DNA from: Clonostachys chloroleuca
Taxonomy: Eukaryota; Ascomycota; Sordariomycetes; Hypocreales; Bionectriaceae
NCBI GenBank assembly: GCA_037952775.1
Contig: JBANAY010000003.1
Span: forward strand, 20,274,001 to 20,338,000
Length of the DNA: 64,000 bases
Reading direction: 5' to 3'
The translations under genes were made by a program, and so were the position numbers. Below, one piece after another: positions 31,654-44,461 of this stretch. The notes under the pieces are model-generated. The model had not been told where the DNA came from. It saw only the letters and a program-made list of their open reading frames with translations, and ran no database searches. The stretch's first letter is position 1, and the number at the start of each line of letters is the position of its first letter.

Positions 31654-33136
31654 ATGAGCAGAGAGACGGAATCCCCCTCGCCGCCGGCGGACGATATCGT
31701 CAGACAACCTGCATCGCCAGGTGAGAAACCTTCTGGTCCTGGACTACCAAGATCCCATACCTGATTGGCTAACATGGATAAAAGCCAAATGGAACAGAAC
31801 CCCATTTTATAATGCCACCATCCTGGGCATCTGCAGCTTCGCTGCCCCGGGCCTGTGGGGAGCCATGAACTCGCTCGGCGCTGGAGGGTTGCAGAAGCCG
31901 TACCTGGTCAACACCGGAAACGCCCTCACCTTCTGCCTCATGGTGGTATCGTGCTGGCTCACCAGCGGCCTCGTCAAGTATGTCGGCATCAAGGGCAGCC
32001 TCGTCATCGGCACCATTGGCTTCTCGGTGTACAGCGCTGGCCTGTACTTGAACAACAGGTACGGCGTCGAGTGGCTCGTCATCTTCGGCGCTGCCTGCTG
32101 CGGTGTCTCGGCCGGTATATTCTGGGCGTCCGAGGCGGCCATTGCGATTGTCTATCCGGAGCCGAGGAACCGGGGCCGGTTGGTCGCGTACTGGCTGTCC
32201 TGGACGCGACTTGGCCAGATCGTGGGCGGTGCAATCAATCTCGGCCTCAATGCGGACAGGAGCCAGGCGGGACAGGTCTCTTGGAAGGTCTACCTTGTCT
32301 TCATTGTTCTCCAGGCGCTTGGTCCTTTTGCTGCCCTGCTCCTGAACAAACCTTCCCAGGTGCAGCGAGCAAGCGGCAAGCCTGTAGATCTAGCTATCTT
32401 TGACCACCCGTGGAAGGAGTTCAAGGCGACGTCCAAAACGTTCCTCAAGAAGGAATTTTTGCTGCTGGTTTTGTGGATTGGGCAAGGAGTATACTCGGAG
32501 GCCGTCTTCTTCAGCTATATCGCTCTGTGGTTCAGTGTCAGGTCGCGAGCACTGGGGTCCTTCGTATCAGGTATCGTCGCAGTTATTGCTGGGAATCTTT
32601 TGGGGCTATGGTTGGATCAGAATCACATCGCTCTACAGAAGCGATCCCGATGGGCATTCGCCGTCATCATGACTCTGCAGGGCGGGTGGTGGATTTGGTT
32701 GACCATCAACGTCACTCAGTATCACCGAGAGCTGCCGACCTTTGACTGGAGTGACCCTGGTTTCGGGAGGGCCTTTGGCGTGTTCGTGTTCCTCGTGGCT
32801 GGGTTCCAACTCAACTACAACTTCGCCTTCTTTTTAATCGGGCAGATCTCGAAGAACTCGCAGGAGACGATCCGGCTTTCGGCACTTCTGCGCGCGACTG
32901 AGTCGGGATGGCAGGCGATCAGCTACGGCTTGGGTTCCGTCCCACTCTTTGCCTCGATTGGGAGCGTCTACCTCAACTTTGGGCTCTGGGCTGTCTCCAT
33001 CATACCAGCATGGTTCGTTGTCAGCCGGGTTGGAGAGCTGTATCGTGCGCCGCAGGATGAGGAGCAAGTGGAAAATACTCAGCTGGCGTCTAGGGATGAG
33101 AAGGGACACTCAGCAACCGTTAGTTCAGCGCTGTAA
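31654..33136 (+). CDS. UNC93-like major-facilitator membrane protein, 472 aa
   Basis: There are two exons, 31654-31720 and 31785-33136. The 64-nt intron has a GTGAGA donor, CTAAC at 31769 and an AAAG acceptor, and the phase fits, placing a 22-residue Ser/Pro-rich cytosolic tail before KWNRTPFYNATILG. About ten to twelve membrane segments follow. Family landmarks are FAAPGLWGAMNSLGAGG at the first loop, KGSLVIGTIGFSVYSAGLYLN, and FWASEAAIAIVYPEPRNRGR, the UNC93 counterpart of the MFS signature loop. The fungal branch has no known substrate; ion or small-molecule transport is possible. The charged C-terminal tail (EEQVENTQLASRDEKGH) is cytosolic. It is an isolated gene with long gene-free flanks. 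Confidence 0.88.
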
Positions 33137-34179
33137 CCGCAGGAAGATTATTCTATAGGTTCCGCTTGAAATGGTCAGTTGGGTCGGGTTTATTTTACTA
33201 ATTTTTAGCATGACCTCAACTACTATTAACATAATATGCCCGCCACTTCTTCTCTGGCCACATATTCTGCCTCACATGTTTGCTTTGCAGGTCAAATAAT
33301 TCTAGTTTGTTAGATTTCAAGACAGCAATAGTAAGCCGATAATCACATGGCGTTCAGTCGATACAAAGATCAAGATAACCTCCTTTATTCAACAGAGCTC
33401 ATGATCGGCCAAAAAAGTTGGATATACGCGCCACCAAACTGCGAAAGAACTTCGAGCGTGGATGGCTGTGATTCATGCTTATATAGGACCGCTAAACACA
33501 ATGCTGTTGTTACGATTTAGTGATTATCTTGAAGACATCAACTACAAAGAATCATGCAACAGGATCTGCTGACTCCAATACAAGCCTTACTGCCCTCCGA
33601 TTATGACATGTGTCAAGCGCAAAGCTCTTCCTATATACAAGCCCTTGAGCTACAAAGCCCCTAGAGTACTTCTTGTGCAAATTTAAGGATTATTAACGGG
33701 TGCAATACTTCCAGCCCGACTCAGAGAGTGAAAGGTTCTAGCGTCACACAACAATCTGTCTGGTAGTGATGTGCCTAATTGGAGTGTCTCAATCGGCAAT
33801 GTAGGATATAGGCATTTTCAATATAGTACCAAGATTTTAAAATGTTTTCTTGCTCTATCACTTTTAAAATTAGTGAATCGATTGGTATCTACACATTTCA
33901 TTCGGACCCTTAGGGGTCAACAATCAGAGGTGGTCACGATTGAAGGGCAGTCTAGGGTAGGTGAGCATCGGAATGTAGCTCCCCGATAAATGCATAGATC
34001 TGAGAAATCCGCTACTCCCCGATTGGTGCAACCGGTAGAGCCTCGCTCGATAGCCTAAGAAACATCGTGATGACCGCATGATGCAAGAGCCGCGACGTGG
34101 CGACTGACATTTACATGCGCTGCAGAAATGATCGCCGCTCCAATTTCTCTGGTGTAAGGCTTTGTTTTAATGGGAGAGC
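33137..34179. other. Intergenic between transporter and polymerase eta
   Basis: AT-rich, with no gene recognised. Sequence near 34020-34065 resembles a tRNA D-arm but no full cloverleaf could be built. Confidence 0.45.
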
Positions 34180-36227
34180 ATGCCGGCGTCACCGATCTTT
34201 GTTGGGACATCATCCCCAGTCAATCACGAAACAGGGCTTCGCCGTTCACGCTTCACCTACCGGCAATTATCGCAGCTTGCCTCATACAACACGTCGAACC
34301 CATTACGCGTAATTGCCCACATTGACCTTGATGCATTCTACGCCCAGTGTGAGATGGTCCGCCTCGGCGTTCCGAAAGACCAGCCGCTTGCTGTCCAACA
34401 ATGGTATGTTCCACGTACTTTGACCTGCTTCCAGTGCACGGGAGGTGCTGACAGGTCATCATCAATCGAAGGCAAGGGCTGATTGCGGTCAACTACGCTG
34501 CCCGGGAGGCGGGGATCAATCGTCACTGCCAGGTTACGGAGGCGAAGAAGCTGTGCCCCAACTTGATCGCGCAGCACGTGGCTACTTGGAGAGAGGGCGA
34601 CGACAAATGGGCCTACCGCGACGACGCGGCCGCCAATATTGCCAGCGACAAGGTGTCTCTTGATCCTTACCGGCTGGAGTCGCGCAAGATTCTGTCTACC
34701 ATCAACGCTGCGCTGCCTCCCGATCAAAGACGGGTCGAGAAAGCCAGTATCGACGAGGTGTTTATGGATTTGTCGGCGCAGGTGCACTCGATTCTCCTCG
34801 AACGCTTCCTGGAGCTTTCCGGCCCGCCGCCTTACGATGACCCTACGGAGAAATTGCCCATGCCACCGACGTCAGCTCTGGACTGGGGAGAGGACGCGCT
34901 CGTGGGGCTGGACGAGGATGAGGAGGCTATTGATCCAGACTGGGACGACGTGGTCATCCTCATCGGGTCAGAGATCATCCGCGGTGTACGGGCTCGTGTC
35001 TGGGAGGAGCTCGGCTATACCTGTTCAGGAGGCGTCGCATGTAACAAGCTCTTGAGCAAGTTGGGCTCGGCCTTTAAGAAGCCCAACCGGCAGACCGTCG
35101 TGCGAGGGCGAGCGATCCCCGCGTTTCTACGAGACATGAAAATCACCAAGATGCGAAACTTGGGCGGCAAGATGGGGGACAACGTGGTGTCCACATTCAA
35201 TACTGAAAGCATCGCGGAACTTTTGGAGGTCCCCTTTGAAACAATGAGGCAAAAGCTTGGTCACGAGACGGGCACATGGATATACAACACGATAAGAGGG
35301 GTGGACATGAGTGAAGTGAACTCGAGAACGCAGATCAAGTCTATGCTGTCCGCCAAGTCCTTCCGTCCCAGCATCAACACCGTTGACCAGGCCATGAAAT
35401 GGCTACGAATCTTTGCGGCCGACATCTTTGCCCGACTGGTAGAGGAAGGAGTGTTGGAGCACAAGCGCCGCCCAAAGTCGATCAACCTACATCACCGCCA
35501 TGCAGGCCAGACGTATTCTCGCCAGGCTTCAATCCCCCCAGGTAGCGCAATAGACCAAGACCTCGTGCTCAACCTGGCGAAGAACCTTCTGGATCAGATC
35601 ATCTCCGAGCACAGGGTATGGCCATGCGCCAATCTGAGTTTGACCGTGGGTGGTTTCGAGGAGAGCGTGAAGGGTAATATGGGAATCGGTGCGTTTCTCG
35701 TCAGGGGTGAAGAGGCCGAAGCTCTGAATGCTGCTGCGTCCGTCAGCCACCCTCCCCCGACTGCAGCTGCAACTCCAACTGCAGCCGAACCCGACCGGTT
35801 ATCCAAGAGAGCTCGGGTTGAAAAGGCAGGTATTGCGCGTTTCTTCACGAAGCGCCCACCTGGCGACAGTATAAAGGGTGGTGACGAGCCTGCATCCCGC
35901 ACACCAGAGGCCAATCACGCGGGAGCATCGGAAGCCAGCTCGCCCAGCGAGGGTATCCCGAAGGATGACACGGGTGACGAGCAAGCCCTGGCTGCAGGAG
36001 TCTCTTGCTCTCGTTGTAGCAGGCGCTTTGATGATGTGGAGGAGCTGCAGACTCACCAGGACTGGCACATGGCCAAAGACCTGCAGGATCAAGAACGTGT
36101 CGCTCCTGTATTCGCCAGTCGGCCGGCGTATTCACGTAGCTCAACCCCGAACAGCTCAGACGGGCCAGGCAGGCAGCGGCCAAAGGGGAAGCTCGAGCCA
36201 GGACAGAAGCGCCTCCGGTTTGGCTGA
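34180..36227 (+). CDS. RAD30: DNA polymerase eta (Rad30), Y-family translesion polymerase, 659 aa
   Basis: There are two exons, 34180-34403 and 34472-36227. The AAG acceptor at 34471 was chosen because it makes the conserved junction AVQQW-QGLIAVNY; the earlier CAG breaks the frame. The enzyme inserts bases opposite UV-induced pyrimidine dimers in the nucleus. Catalytic residues are visible: Asp49 in HIDLDAFYAQCE, and Asp169/Glu170 in ASIDEVFMD. VACNKLLSKLGSAFKKPN is the conserved thumb/palm segment, followed by the little-finger region (RRPKSINLHHRH ... LTVGGFE). Near residue 585 is a UBZ-type ubiquitin-binding zinc finger (CSRCSRRF ... THQDWH). GIARFFTK resembles a PCNA-interacting box, and the C-terminus is basic (KGKLEPGQKRLRFG). 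The gene looks intact. Confidence 0.95.
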
Positions 36228-39177
36228 GTGGTCATCACCAAGGGGGCCCAACGCCGTTGATATTACGGCGCGGCGATGCACAGCGAAGGGGAGCCGGGGG
36301 AATGATAGGCCCGGAGAGGGTGCGAAAGTTACTCCTCTTACGCCGGGTCACTTCTCAACTTTCAATTGCTTTGAATCCATCTGAACAGTTCTGCCCGGAG
36401 ATGCATGGCCAGGTCACCGAGTGGAGCTTAGCACTAGGTTGGTAACCGCCGTCGTCTCGCTCTCCACCCAAAGGAGGTACGGCAGCGGTGTGAAGCGCAG
36501 TAGGTAGAAGGCAGAAGCATGGCGGGACTCCGACATTTGCTGGAGGGATTCCCCCGGAGAGGAGGCCGCCTCCTCTCGCGATTGCCTGAGACATGATGCG
36601 CTGATTCGAAGCGCACAATGTCATCCAGTACTCCACACCAGGTCGTGCCAGTTCCACCAGTAATGACACAAATCGTGGGCGATTCCTCGGCATCTTGAGT
36701 CGATGGTTACATGAGGCATAATATGGTGCGCGCTTGTGCGCGGTCGAAGCCATGGATCTCCCGACTGGGTCTCAGGACAGGTCCTCATGGCTGTCAACTC
36801 CCACCGATTCACTTTGCGATGGTAGGCAAAATTTAGTGGATACAGGGCCTATCGCAATGTCAAGAGCCCAGGGTGGCAATAGGATGCCAATATTGAATTC
36901 AGGATATGTATAATACCTTTTCGGAGCAGAGGGACAGAGCTGGGAGGTTGGTTGGTTCCGTTTTGGTGAGTTATCGAGGTACGTACTCCATCCACACACA
37001 CACACCAACCTCATGACGGCGGCATTGATACCCAACTCCATCGAGCGGGCATGGCGCCGCGGACATATCCCCAAGAGTTGATATCATACGCTGAGGGGAC
37101 ACAAGGAGGTAATGGAGCCACGTCACCGCGCACCTACCTGCGAGCTCGAGCTGGCCTCTGCCATCCTTCACTTCACTTTTAAAACACGCGGTCACAATGA
37201 ATCACACACGACTATCTCGTCGTCGAATGGCATTCGAGCCAGAACGCCCGCTCGGTCATCTCCTTTCGCCGTGATAATCCATCCTGAACGTGACGAGCTT
37301 GCTCCCGTGCGCTAGCCACCGGCATTATCCTGTAGCTGACCTAATATATCGATCCACCGCGTTCCATTCCCGCCGCCTATCTTATCCCCAGACTGGTGAA
37401 TGCGTTGTCCATGCTTACCCGAGTGTCGGTTTTTCATGCCGACCAGGAGGAAAGGGCTTCCAACCGGGCGCTTCTGCGCCCCAGTGTCACCGTCCGATGG
37501 CGAGAGGTGGCAGGACCGTGTATGGTGGGTGGCAGACAGCTGCACACGGTACTCACAAAAAGACATGTGGTGAGAAGACACAGGCCAGAAAGCGTTTGAA
37601 GATGCATGTGGGTCGCCACTCGAGATGGAAGAATGGGTAACCTTGTTGGTGATCGTCAATCAGCTGGGAAGAAAGCAAACTGGTGCCCAAGTCTTGCTGG
37701 AGCCAAGAACACGGCACTGACCGTTGTTTATTCAGTGTGTGGTCCGGCTGGCCCTAGCGCATCTGGTGGAGATTCACGGTCTCCTTCCAATTTTTCACAT
37801 ATATGGCACAATGATATTGATTCATGTCATTCACAGTGTCGAGAGTTTGACTGGTCATTTGGCTTAGCACAGAGATGGAAAGCGCTGGGATGGGATGGGA
37901 TGGGACGGGAGACGACGCGAAGCGAAGCGAAACTACGCGAAACTCCCCTGCATCGTCGAGTAGTACCTACCATCCTTATAGTGCATACATTCATGTGTGT
38001 TTTTGCTGATCGCTGAACCGGGCGTCTACCTGGCTCGTCAATAGCCGTTGTCCACGTAGTTGGGGCGAGCGACTGCGCCGGGCCGAACGCACGTCCGAAT
38101 GGCTGTCACATCCTGTCACCGCGAGATTGGCCAGCGCGCCGGGGATGACTCCGTCCCCAACGAACCCCGCGGACCAGTCGCAGGCAGAGACGGGACGTGA
38201 GGGCGGTGGCAGACAGGCAGCGATGCGGTGCGGTGCAGACGCATGGCGCTGTGCGTTGCTGCGGTGTGCTGGCAGGATCTGCCTCGCCGTGGGCTGTCAG
38301 AAACCTGCTGGTCGCACGGCACCGCCCACAGGCCTGCAAGCGCTCCTCCCAGGGTCAGCCGAATGGATGACACTGACAAGTCGGTCTTGTCCAGCCAATA
38401 CTGTGCGCGTGCTACTGCGCTGCAGCCCAACTGCCTGACCTCATGGCTTGCCTGATCTGTGCCAACGCTGCCCAACGACCTGGTCGCTGCACTAGGCCTC
38501 AGCAGCCACAGCCAGTGAGCGCTGCCGGGTGGAGCGCCTGCCAGCACTCGCCTGTCCGGGATTGGCTCCAGGCGCCCAGCCCCACCGCCTGAGCTGCAAA
38601 CGTCGCTGCGAGCTCCGCCTGTACTCAGCAGGTTCCCCGGCGCCGCCCAGTGCACCTGATCGGTACACGCACCGTACCTCAGGGTCCTTCCTTGCTGTTC
38701 TGTGCGCGCTGCAGTCCACCCGTGTGTCGTTACGGGTTACAGAGGCAGATGCGCCCCACCCCTCCCAGTCCACTCCCGTCGGCTACGCTGTTCACATTCT
38801 GGCTCCATTGCGATCTGGACGTCTTCCCTCAACCCGCCATCCAGCGCCTAGCTCCAGGCGTCCTAGCCCCGTCTATTCCCTCAACGGTCCAGTCAGTGGC
38901 TGTCCCGTCGTCGTTGGCTTCAATCCAACCCCCCTGGCCGGGACCGCTTGTTTGGTCGGGAGTAGGGCTCCAGGACCAGGAATCCATTCGATTCTGGCCT
39001 GCTTTTCCGGCTTGGCTGACTTTGATTCGATTCTGTTGGATGGATGTATTATGCTCCCACTCCGCTATTCTTGCCCAGCCCGCCACACACCCACCGCACA
39101 CCACTGGTGCCTGCCCGGTCGATTTTTCTACAGTCTGGCTCCCCTCCTGCATCCCCCTGTCGCCGCCAGGTTACTTC
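36228..39177. other. Gene-free block, 3 kb
   Basis: GC-rich with many overlapping short frames on both strands but no family motif or coherent splice structure. There is a short GATGG/GCGAA direct-repeat tract at about 37887-37945. It is probably 3' flank of RAD30 and extended upstream region of the RfeG-like gene. Confidence 0.45.
37887..37945. repeat. Simple repeats GGGAT and GCGAA
   Basis: Four tandem GGGAT-like pentamers followed by GCGAAGCGAAGCGAAACTACGC-type units. A minor microsatellite-like tract in an intergenic region. Confidence 0.6.
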
Positions 39178-39355
39178 TTCCCACCTTTACTCTGACTCTC
39201 CCATCCGTAGTCTTCTTCTTCTCCTCCCTCCCCTCTCCCTTCCTCCTTTTCTCCTCTTTATCCCGTTCTTGCACACGGTAAAATCCTCTCTCATCTATCA
39301 TCTTCTCTCCCATCCTCCCTTCTTTCCTCCCCCCTCACCTCCCATCCGTGCTCTT
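39178..39355 (+). promoter_or_regulatory. CT-rich promoter/leader tract of the RfeG-like gene
   Basis: The plus strand is almost entirely C and T (runs of CTTCTTCTCC and TCCCTTCCTCC) just upstream of the start codon at 39375. This fits the pyrimidine tracts found at transcription starts of strongly expressed fungal genes. Confidence 0.5.
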
Positions 39356-39374
39356 CGCTATTTTTTCGAGGAAA

Positions 39375-40679
39375 ATGTCTAGACAACCCCGCGGCCAGGG
39401 GGCCTCCGCGCCTTCAACTTCCCGTCAAAACGAATACTTCGTTCCCCGCGATGGCATCGACCGCGAAGTCATCTCGGCCGACATCTGCCGCTACCTGGGT
39501 AACGATGCCCTGGTACGGCCTGGCCAGTATGAGGTGCGTCTCGACTTCATCACGGCGTCAGATTAGGCCGTTGCTGCTCCAGCGCTGGTAGCACATGCCA
39601 GGGCCACCTGCAGCTGCCCTTTTTGCATGCCAATCCGATCGCGCGCGCCGATGATCCCAATACTGACCTTTGACGGCCTGTAGAACCCCCAGACTGGCCA
39701 AGTCGTGCAAGGCTACTACATCACTGGCTACCGAAACCTGACGACGGTGAGCACGCCCCCCCCCCCCTCGCGCCCACGAAACCCTCCTCCCGACCGTTCT
39801 TGAACCCGTGCTAAATCTGTTCCCAGGCCATGATTGAGGACCTCAAAGCCGACTCTGCGCGCTGGGACGCCGAGAGGCGTGCGCAGACGTCCCGCAATAC
39901 CCCAGGAGGTAGCTTTGCCGTCGGCTATCCTGGCAGATCAACGTCTAACTCACCTTTAGGCCAATATCGTATGTCCGAGACGCACCAGTCTCGCCAGAAC
40001 CGTGGTCCAACCGAAGGTCACTATCCACCCGATGGATATGGCCACGACGGACCTCGATACCCCGGAACTGGCGCCCCTGGCTACACTGGAGCGTCCCCCT
40101 CATACGCACAACCTGGCTATGGTGGCCCCGGCGGTGCTTACGGCTACCAGCAGTCCCCTCCGCCAGACCCAAGGTATTCCGGATCGTACTCGCAGGGCGG
40201 CCAGCCTCCTATGGACGGGTTCGATGACCGCGCTTACATCCACACGGGCGCCAACCTCAACCGGACCGGTGCCCCGCCCCAGCCTACCTATGTCACAGCC
40301 CCCCCAATGCAGCCGGGATATCAATCTGCTCCTTACAATTATCAGTCGCAGGTGCCAACTACGAACGGGCCGTCGTACTCGAGTATGCAGGCTCCCGACT
40401 CATCCTTCAGTCGAGGTGAGTATAGCACCAGCATCATCCACAACCGCCTGTCCCAAAGCGTTTTCATCTGATTTTTTAGTGTCACCAGCAACCCAGGTTC
40501 CCCCCGCAGGATACTCCCAAGGACAGTATGCAGAAGTCTCCAGTGGTCGTGCCTCTGTGGCCCCCCTTCCGCGCCCACTCCATCAAACAGCTCCTCCAAG
40601 CGACGTAGTGACCGAGATGACGACAGGCACACCCCATCTGACCGCCACCACCGGCAACCTCGTCGGTAAACTTGCATGA
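39375..40679 (+). CDS. RfeG-like putative transcription regulator, frameshift near the C-terminus
   Basis: There are four exons (39375-39533, 39684-39746, 39827-40415, 40480-40679) with consistent phases. The first hundred residues carry a conserved block, YFVPRDGIDREVISADICRY, then LGNDALVRPG, GYYITGYRNLTT and MIEDLKADSARWDAERRAQ. I associate this block with proteins annotated as RfeG in filamentous fungi. The rest is a Gly/Pro/Tyr/Gln-rich disordered region. As given, the frame ends at 40679 (336 aa). However, adding one C to the six-C run at 40561-40566 would open a far more typical charged end (SSSKRRSDRDDDRHTPSDRHH) stopping at TAA 40667-40669. A consensus error or real frameshift is therefore likely. 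DNA binding is not shown by any motif I recognise, so function is uncertain. Confidence 0.8.
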
Positions 40680-43600
40680 TATTGGCTATCAACCGGCCTG
40701 CCACGCAGGACAGGGTCCCAAGTTCCAAGCCAGCATAGCTACTTGTTGTTTTCTGCTTTTCTCCCCTGTGGCGTAATAACCTGGATCCCAGCGGAGTTTC
40801 ACCCTTTCAAGGACCGGCGTTCTGTACTTTGTTATCATTTTTGACCCAATTCCACCGGACCATGGATCGACACAACCCATTCCTGGAGTTTGCAGCATTT
40901 TCTTTCGTTTAATTGTGGGCTTGAAGCCCCTTGAGGTTGCGTCTTGAAATAAAGACCTGAGATGGACAACATCGCAGACCGCACGAAGTATGAAGAAAAA
41001 AAAAACCCCTTTTACCACATGATTATATATTTCTCTGGCCAGGACCCAAGGTTCATCAGCTTGTCGAATATGTCCCCCATTCTAGGAGAAGATCGATTAT
41101 TCCACGTCTCGGATTGGCTTACCCTGCCTCAAGGCCCTGGATCCTGGCTTAAGTGCCTTTACAAAATTTCTCTGGCGTTTCTTGATGAGCACAAAATCCC
41201 CTGGCACCACTGAGCCATTGCTCGATTACTCCCTTCCCTGGATTGGTCTTGAAACCCTTGTTGCCCGGATTCCCAGTGCCGCTTTCCAGCTCACCGTTGA
41301 CCAGGTCCAGCCATCGCTTAGCGCACTTAGGATCACCTCCTTCATTGAAGGCTGGTTCTATTAATGACCTCACATCTTGAATGAGAGATGGTGAGTCCGG
41401 GCAGCAGGGTAAGTCAATTTCGGGTTTGTATATATGAGACAATTATCTCAAAGGAGCACCCACACTTGTTTTTTATCCTCACTCTATCATTGAGTCTCGG
41501 CGCTTGTTATGTATCTCTTCCTCTCCGGAATTGATCCTTCTGGTTGCTGTTGAGGATAAACCTCTGGCACCGTGCCTGCCTCCACATGGATCTTTGTCCA
41601 GGAGGTGTCGGGAAGTTGCATCATTTTTTTTTTACACATCCTGCGACAACTTGTGTTGCATGGTGGCACAAGGGGCTGGTACCCCGACAAGAATCGGCAA
41701 TGTGTAAGCTGCACGCTTTGCGCATTCGCCCTCAAGCCACCTCGGTTGGCGTGTTTCGTGTTCCGAGAGTGTCCAAATTCATCTGGGTGACAATTCAGCC
41801 ACTGTTCAGGAAATGCGTCTGATTCTCCCAGGACTTGTTGGTTGTTTCCCGGCAGGTGTGGCACAACTCTTGGTAACGCGCACGAAATTGTCGCACAACC
41901 CGCCCGACATTTGTCTCTTTGTATTTTATTTTGAACGGGGGCAAACGCGTGTTGTGCGTCGGCATATTAGTCCTCTGGACTGTCTGCATTTAATTGGGAA
42001 CGCGACGCGACATGCAGGCAGATTCAAACACGCATCACTGTTCCCATCTTGGATCCGAACCTCGGACATACCATTTTGAGGCAGGCGCCTGGACATTTGA
42101 TTACATTTTGAACGATTTGCATGGCGGGCAAGGAGTGCACATCCAAGAAATGGGAGGCGTTGGTAATGTTCTGAGCATTTTTGGGTATGGGTCGGTACAG
42201 GAGTAGCAGGCTGGGGACATGAAATTGCTTTTCGTTTTTTTACAAATATTGTGGGTTTTCTCGGGTCTTTTTTCTTATTCCTATTTTTTTTTCATCTTGT
42301 TCTTTTTCTGTTGTTTCTTATTTATTTTTCTACTTCCAGAATGGATGGTCTATGAATAATGGCTGGCTGGCTCTTTTCAGTGTATGAGAGTGGGCTTCAA
42401 GGAACGAAGCTGTTGATTAGAACAAGGGGCATGGGAGGAATGTCTGATGCCTAATGATCAATGCCAAACCGCGATGGGTACATCGCTGGATTTTTATATG
42501 ATGACACCATGCATACATGTCTACGTACTTAGTGACAGTCTGACTGCCCAAAACGTGGGATTGAGAGGCTCCCGCCACAGCGGCGCCTGGGATTTCTCCG
42601 TAACTGAGATGAGTGGCTGCACTCCCTTACCGGTCTGCATGTGGGCGTGCTTCTTGGAGGGTTGGTTGGCCACCGGGCGCGATACTGTAGGATGCTACTC
42701 TGCATTGCAGCAGTCAGGTCGCACTGCCGTTGGTGCTGGTGCATACAGGCCAAGTATATGGCATCTTGGCGATGGGTCTCTCTTGGTCGCCTGCGTGGTA
42801 GCGTGCAAGGCAGCAAGTACTTATCAGACGTGGATGGGAGTAGTAAATTACTGGGAACGAGGCACTGTCAAGAAGATCTTGGGGGATGTTGGGCTGTTTG
42901 CTGCCAACGTAGATATTCTGCCTGGACTGAATGGTCCGGGCTCTCGGCAGGCGACAGAACCAATATCGCGAGGTGGTATTGTTTTTCCTCCTGGCTGCCC
43001 CACCATGACCTCAACCCCCACGGACAGGTGCTGCCGTGCAATTTCCTCCGTCGCTCGCTGCAGTTGTTGGTGGTGGTCGAGCAGAAAAAAAAACCACACC
43101 GGCGGCCGGCAAACCGGGAATAGGCGTGATTAGTAATGAATGGGATTCAGCAAACCAGGATTGGGATGGGCAATTAATGCTGTTAGGGCTCTGCAGGGAA
43201 GCCCCCTTGCTCCTTTGGGCGCTGCTGGGTGGGCGGGCACAGAAAGCCCTCCTCCCCTCCTCCCAACAGAATCAATGCACGGTCCTCTGTATGGGAGGGA
43301 GGCTATCGCGGGGTTCCGTGGGACATTGCACGCCAGCTAGTGGTCGCGCGCTCGCATGGTGTTTCGCTGGATGACTGCTGCTCGCACGGATTTGTCTTGA
43401 GGAGATGAGATGGGAGTATGGGCGGGATGATGGGGGGAGCAGGCTGATGGATGGGCTGTCGTGCTGATATGCATAAAGGCGGTCACCTCCCAGCGCTATG
43501 TCGTAATATCATGTGCCAGCCATAGACGGCTGGGTGCCTGCTAGCTAGATGACTAGCTTGCCTTGCCAGTCAGCTCTTTTCCCCCCCTTGCGTTGGAACT

Positions 43601-44461
43601 GCCCTGGAGTAGCGGCACTGGCTGGATTTCTTAGCGGGCTGGATTGCTGTGTGAGAGGGGGAAGATGGGTGTCTGGTTGCTCTAGAACTGGCAGGGATGG
43701 AAGCCTGTTCTGTTGCGTTTTTTGGTGTGTGCAGGCTTCCACTGTGAATTGAAGTGAACGTGAACGACGTACTAAGAGTGGGGTACATTTGACTTTGTAG
43801 CTCTTCACGTTATTCATTGCTCGGTGTACTTTGAAAATTGGTACTGATACTGCTGGGCCAGCTCCAGTGTGCCCTGTGGCAGCGGTGTTGCGCTCGCTAC
43901 AGGTGCACGCTACAGCAGCTAGCCCGTGGCCTATGGCGGCAGTGGGCAGCGACCAGGCCCACCAGAACAGACGTCAGTCCAGGTTAGCAGCAAAGGATTG
44001 TGTTTCGGTAAGTGTGTGTGTGCGGCCGATTGGATTGGTGCTGCGTGTACTCCGTCGCCTGCGGTGAGATTCAGGCCTCGAGACAGCCAACACCGGGCCC
44101 ATCTCGCTGATGGCTGTCGGTCAGTATTTCGCATCCGTCTATCCATCCATTCGGCATCGACCGTTCTGCTGGGCCGGCCATGACCAGACGCCAGCTTCGG
44201 TTTATTCATTTTTTATCTGTTGACGGGCGCCTCTGCTGCTTTTGCTTGTTTGGGTTGACTGACTAGGGCCTGGCAAACCAGCCAGTGAGCGTCGATCCAT
44301 CCTCCTACCATTTTTTTTTAGTCCCCAGTTGTTTGTCCCCCAATGCCCCGCCATCACTATCCAGCCCTCCCTACCTGATCACTCATTCATTTTGTTCCTA
44401 TCACCGCCGCCAACACGGCCCAACAGGACCAGATTGATTCCCTCCAAACAGCGCATTCGTC
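40680..44461. other. Gene-free block, 3.8 kb
   Basis: 3' flank of the RfeG-like gene, then long sequence with T-rich tracts (42236-42345) and no recognisable gene. Frames such as 42447-43133 plus lack motifs. The end is pyrimidine-rich and precedes the importin start. Confidence 0.45.

Noticed and set aside
34020..34065. tRNA D-arm-like sequence (GGTGCAACCGGTAGAG)
   Set aside because: No matching T-arm or acceptor stem at the proper distance.
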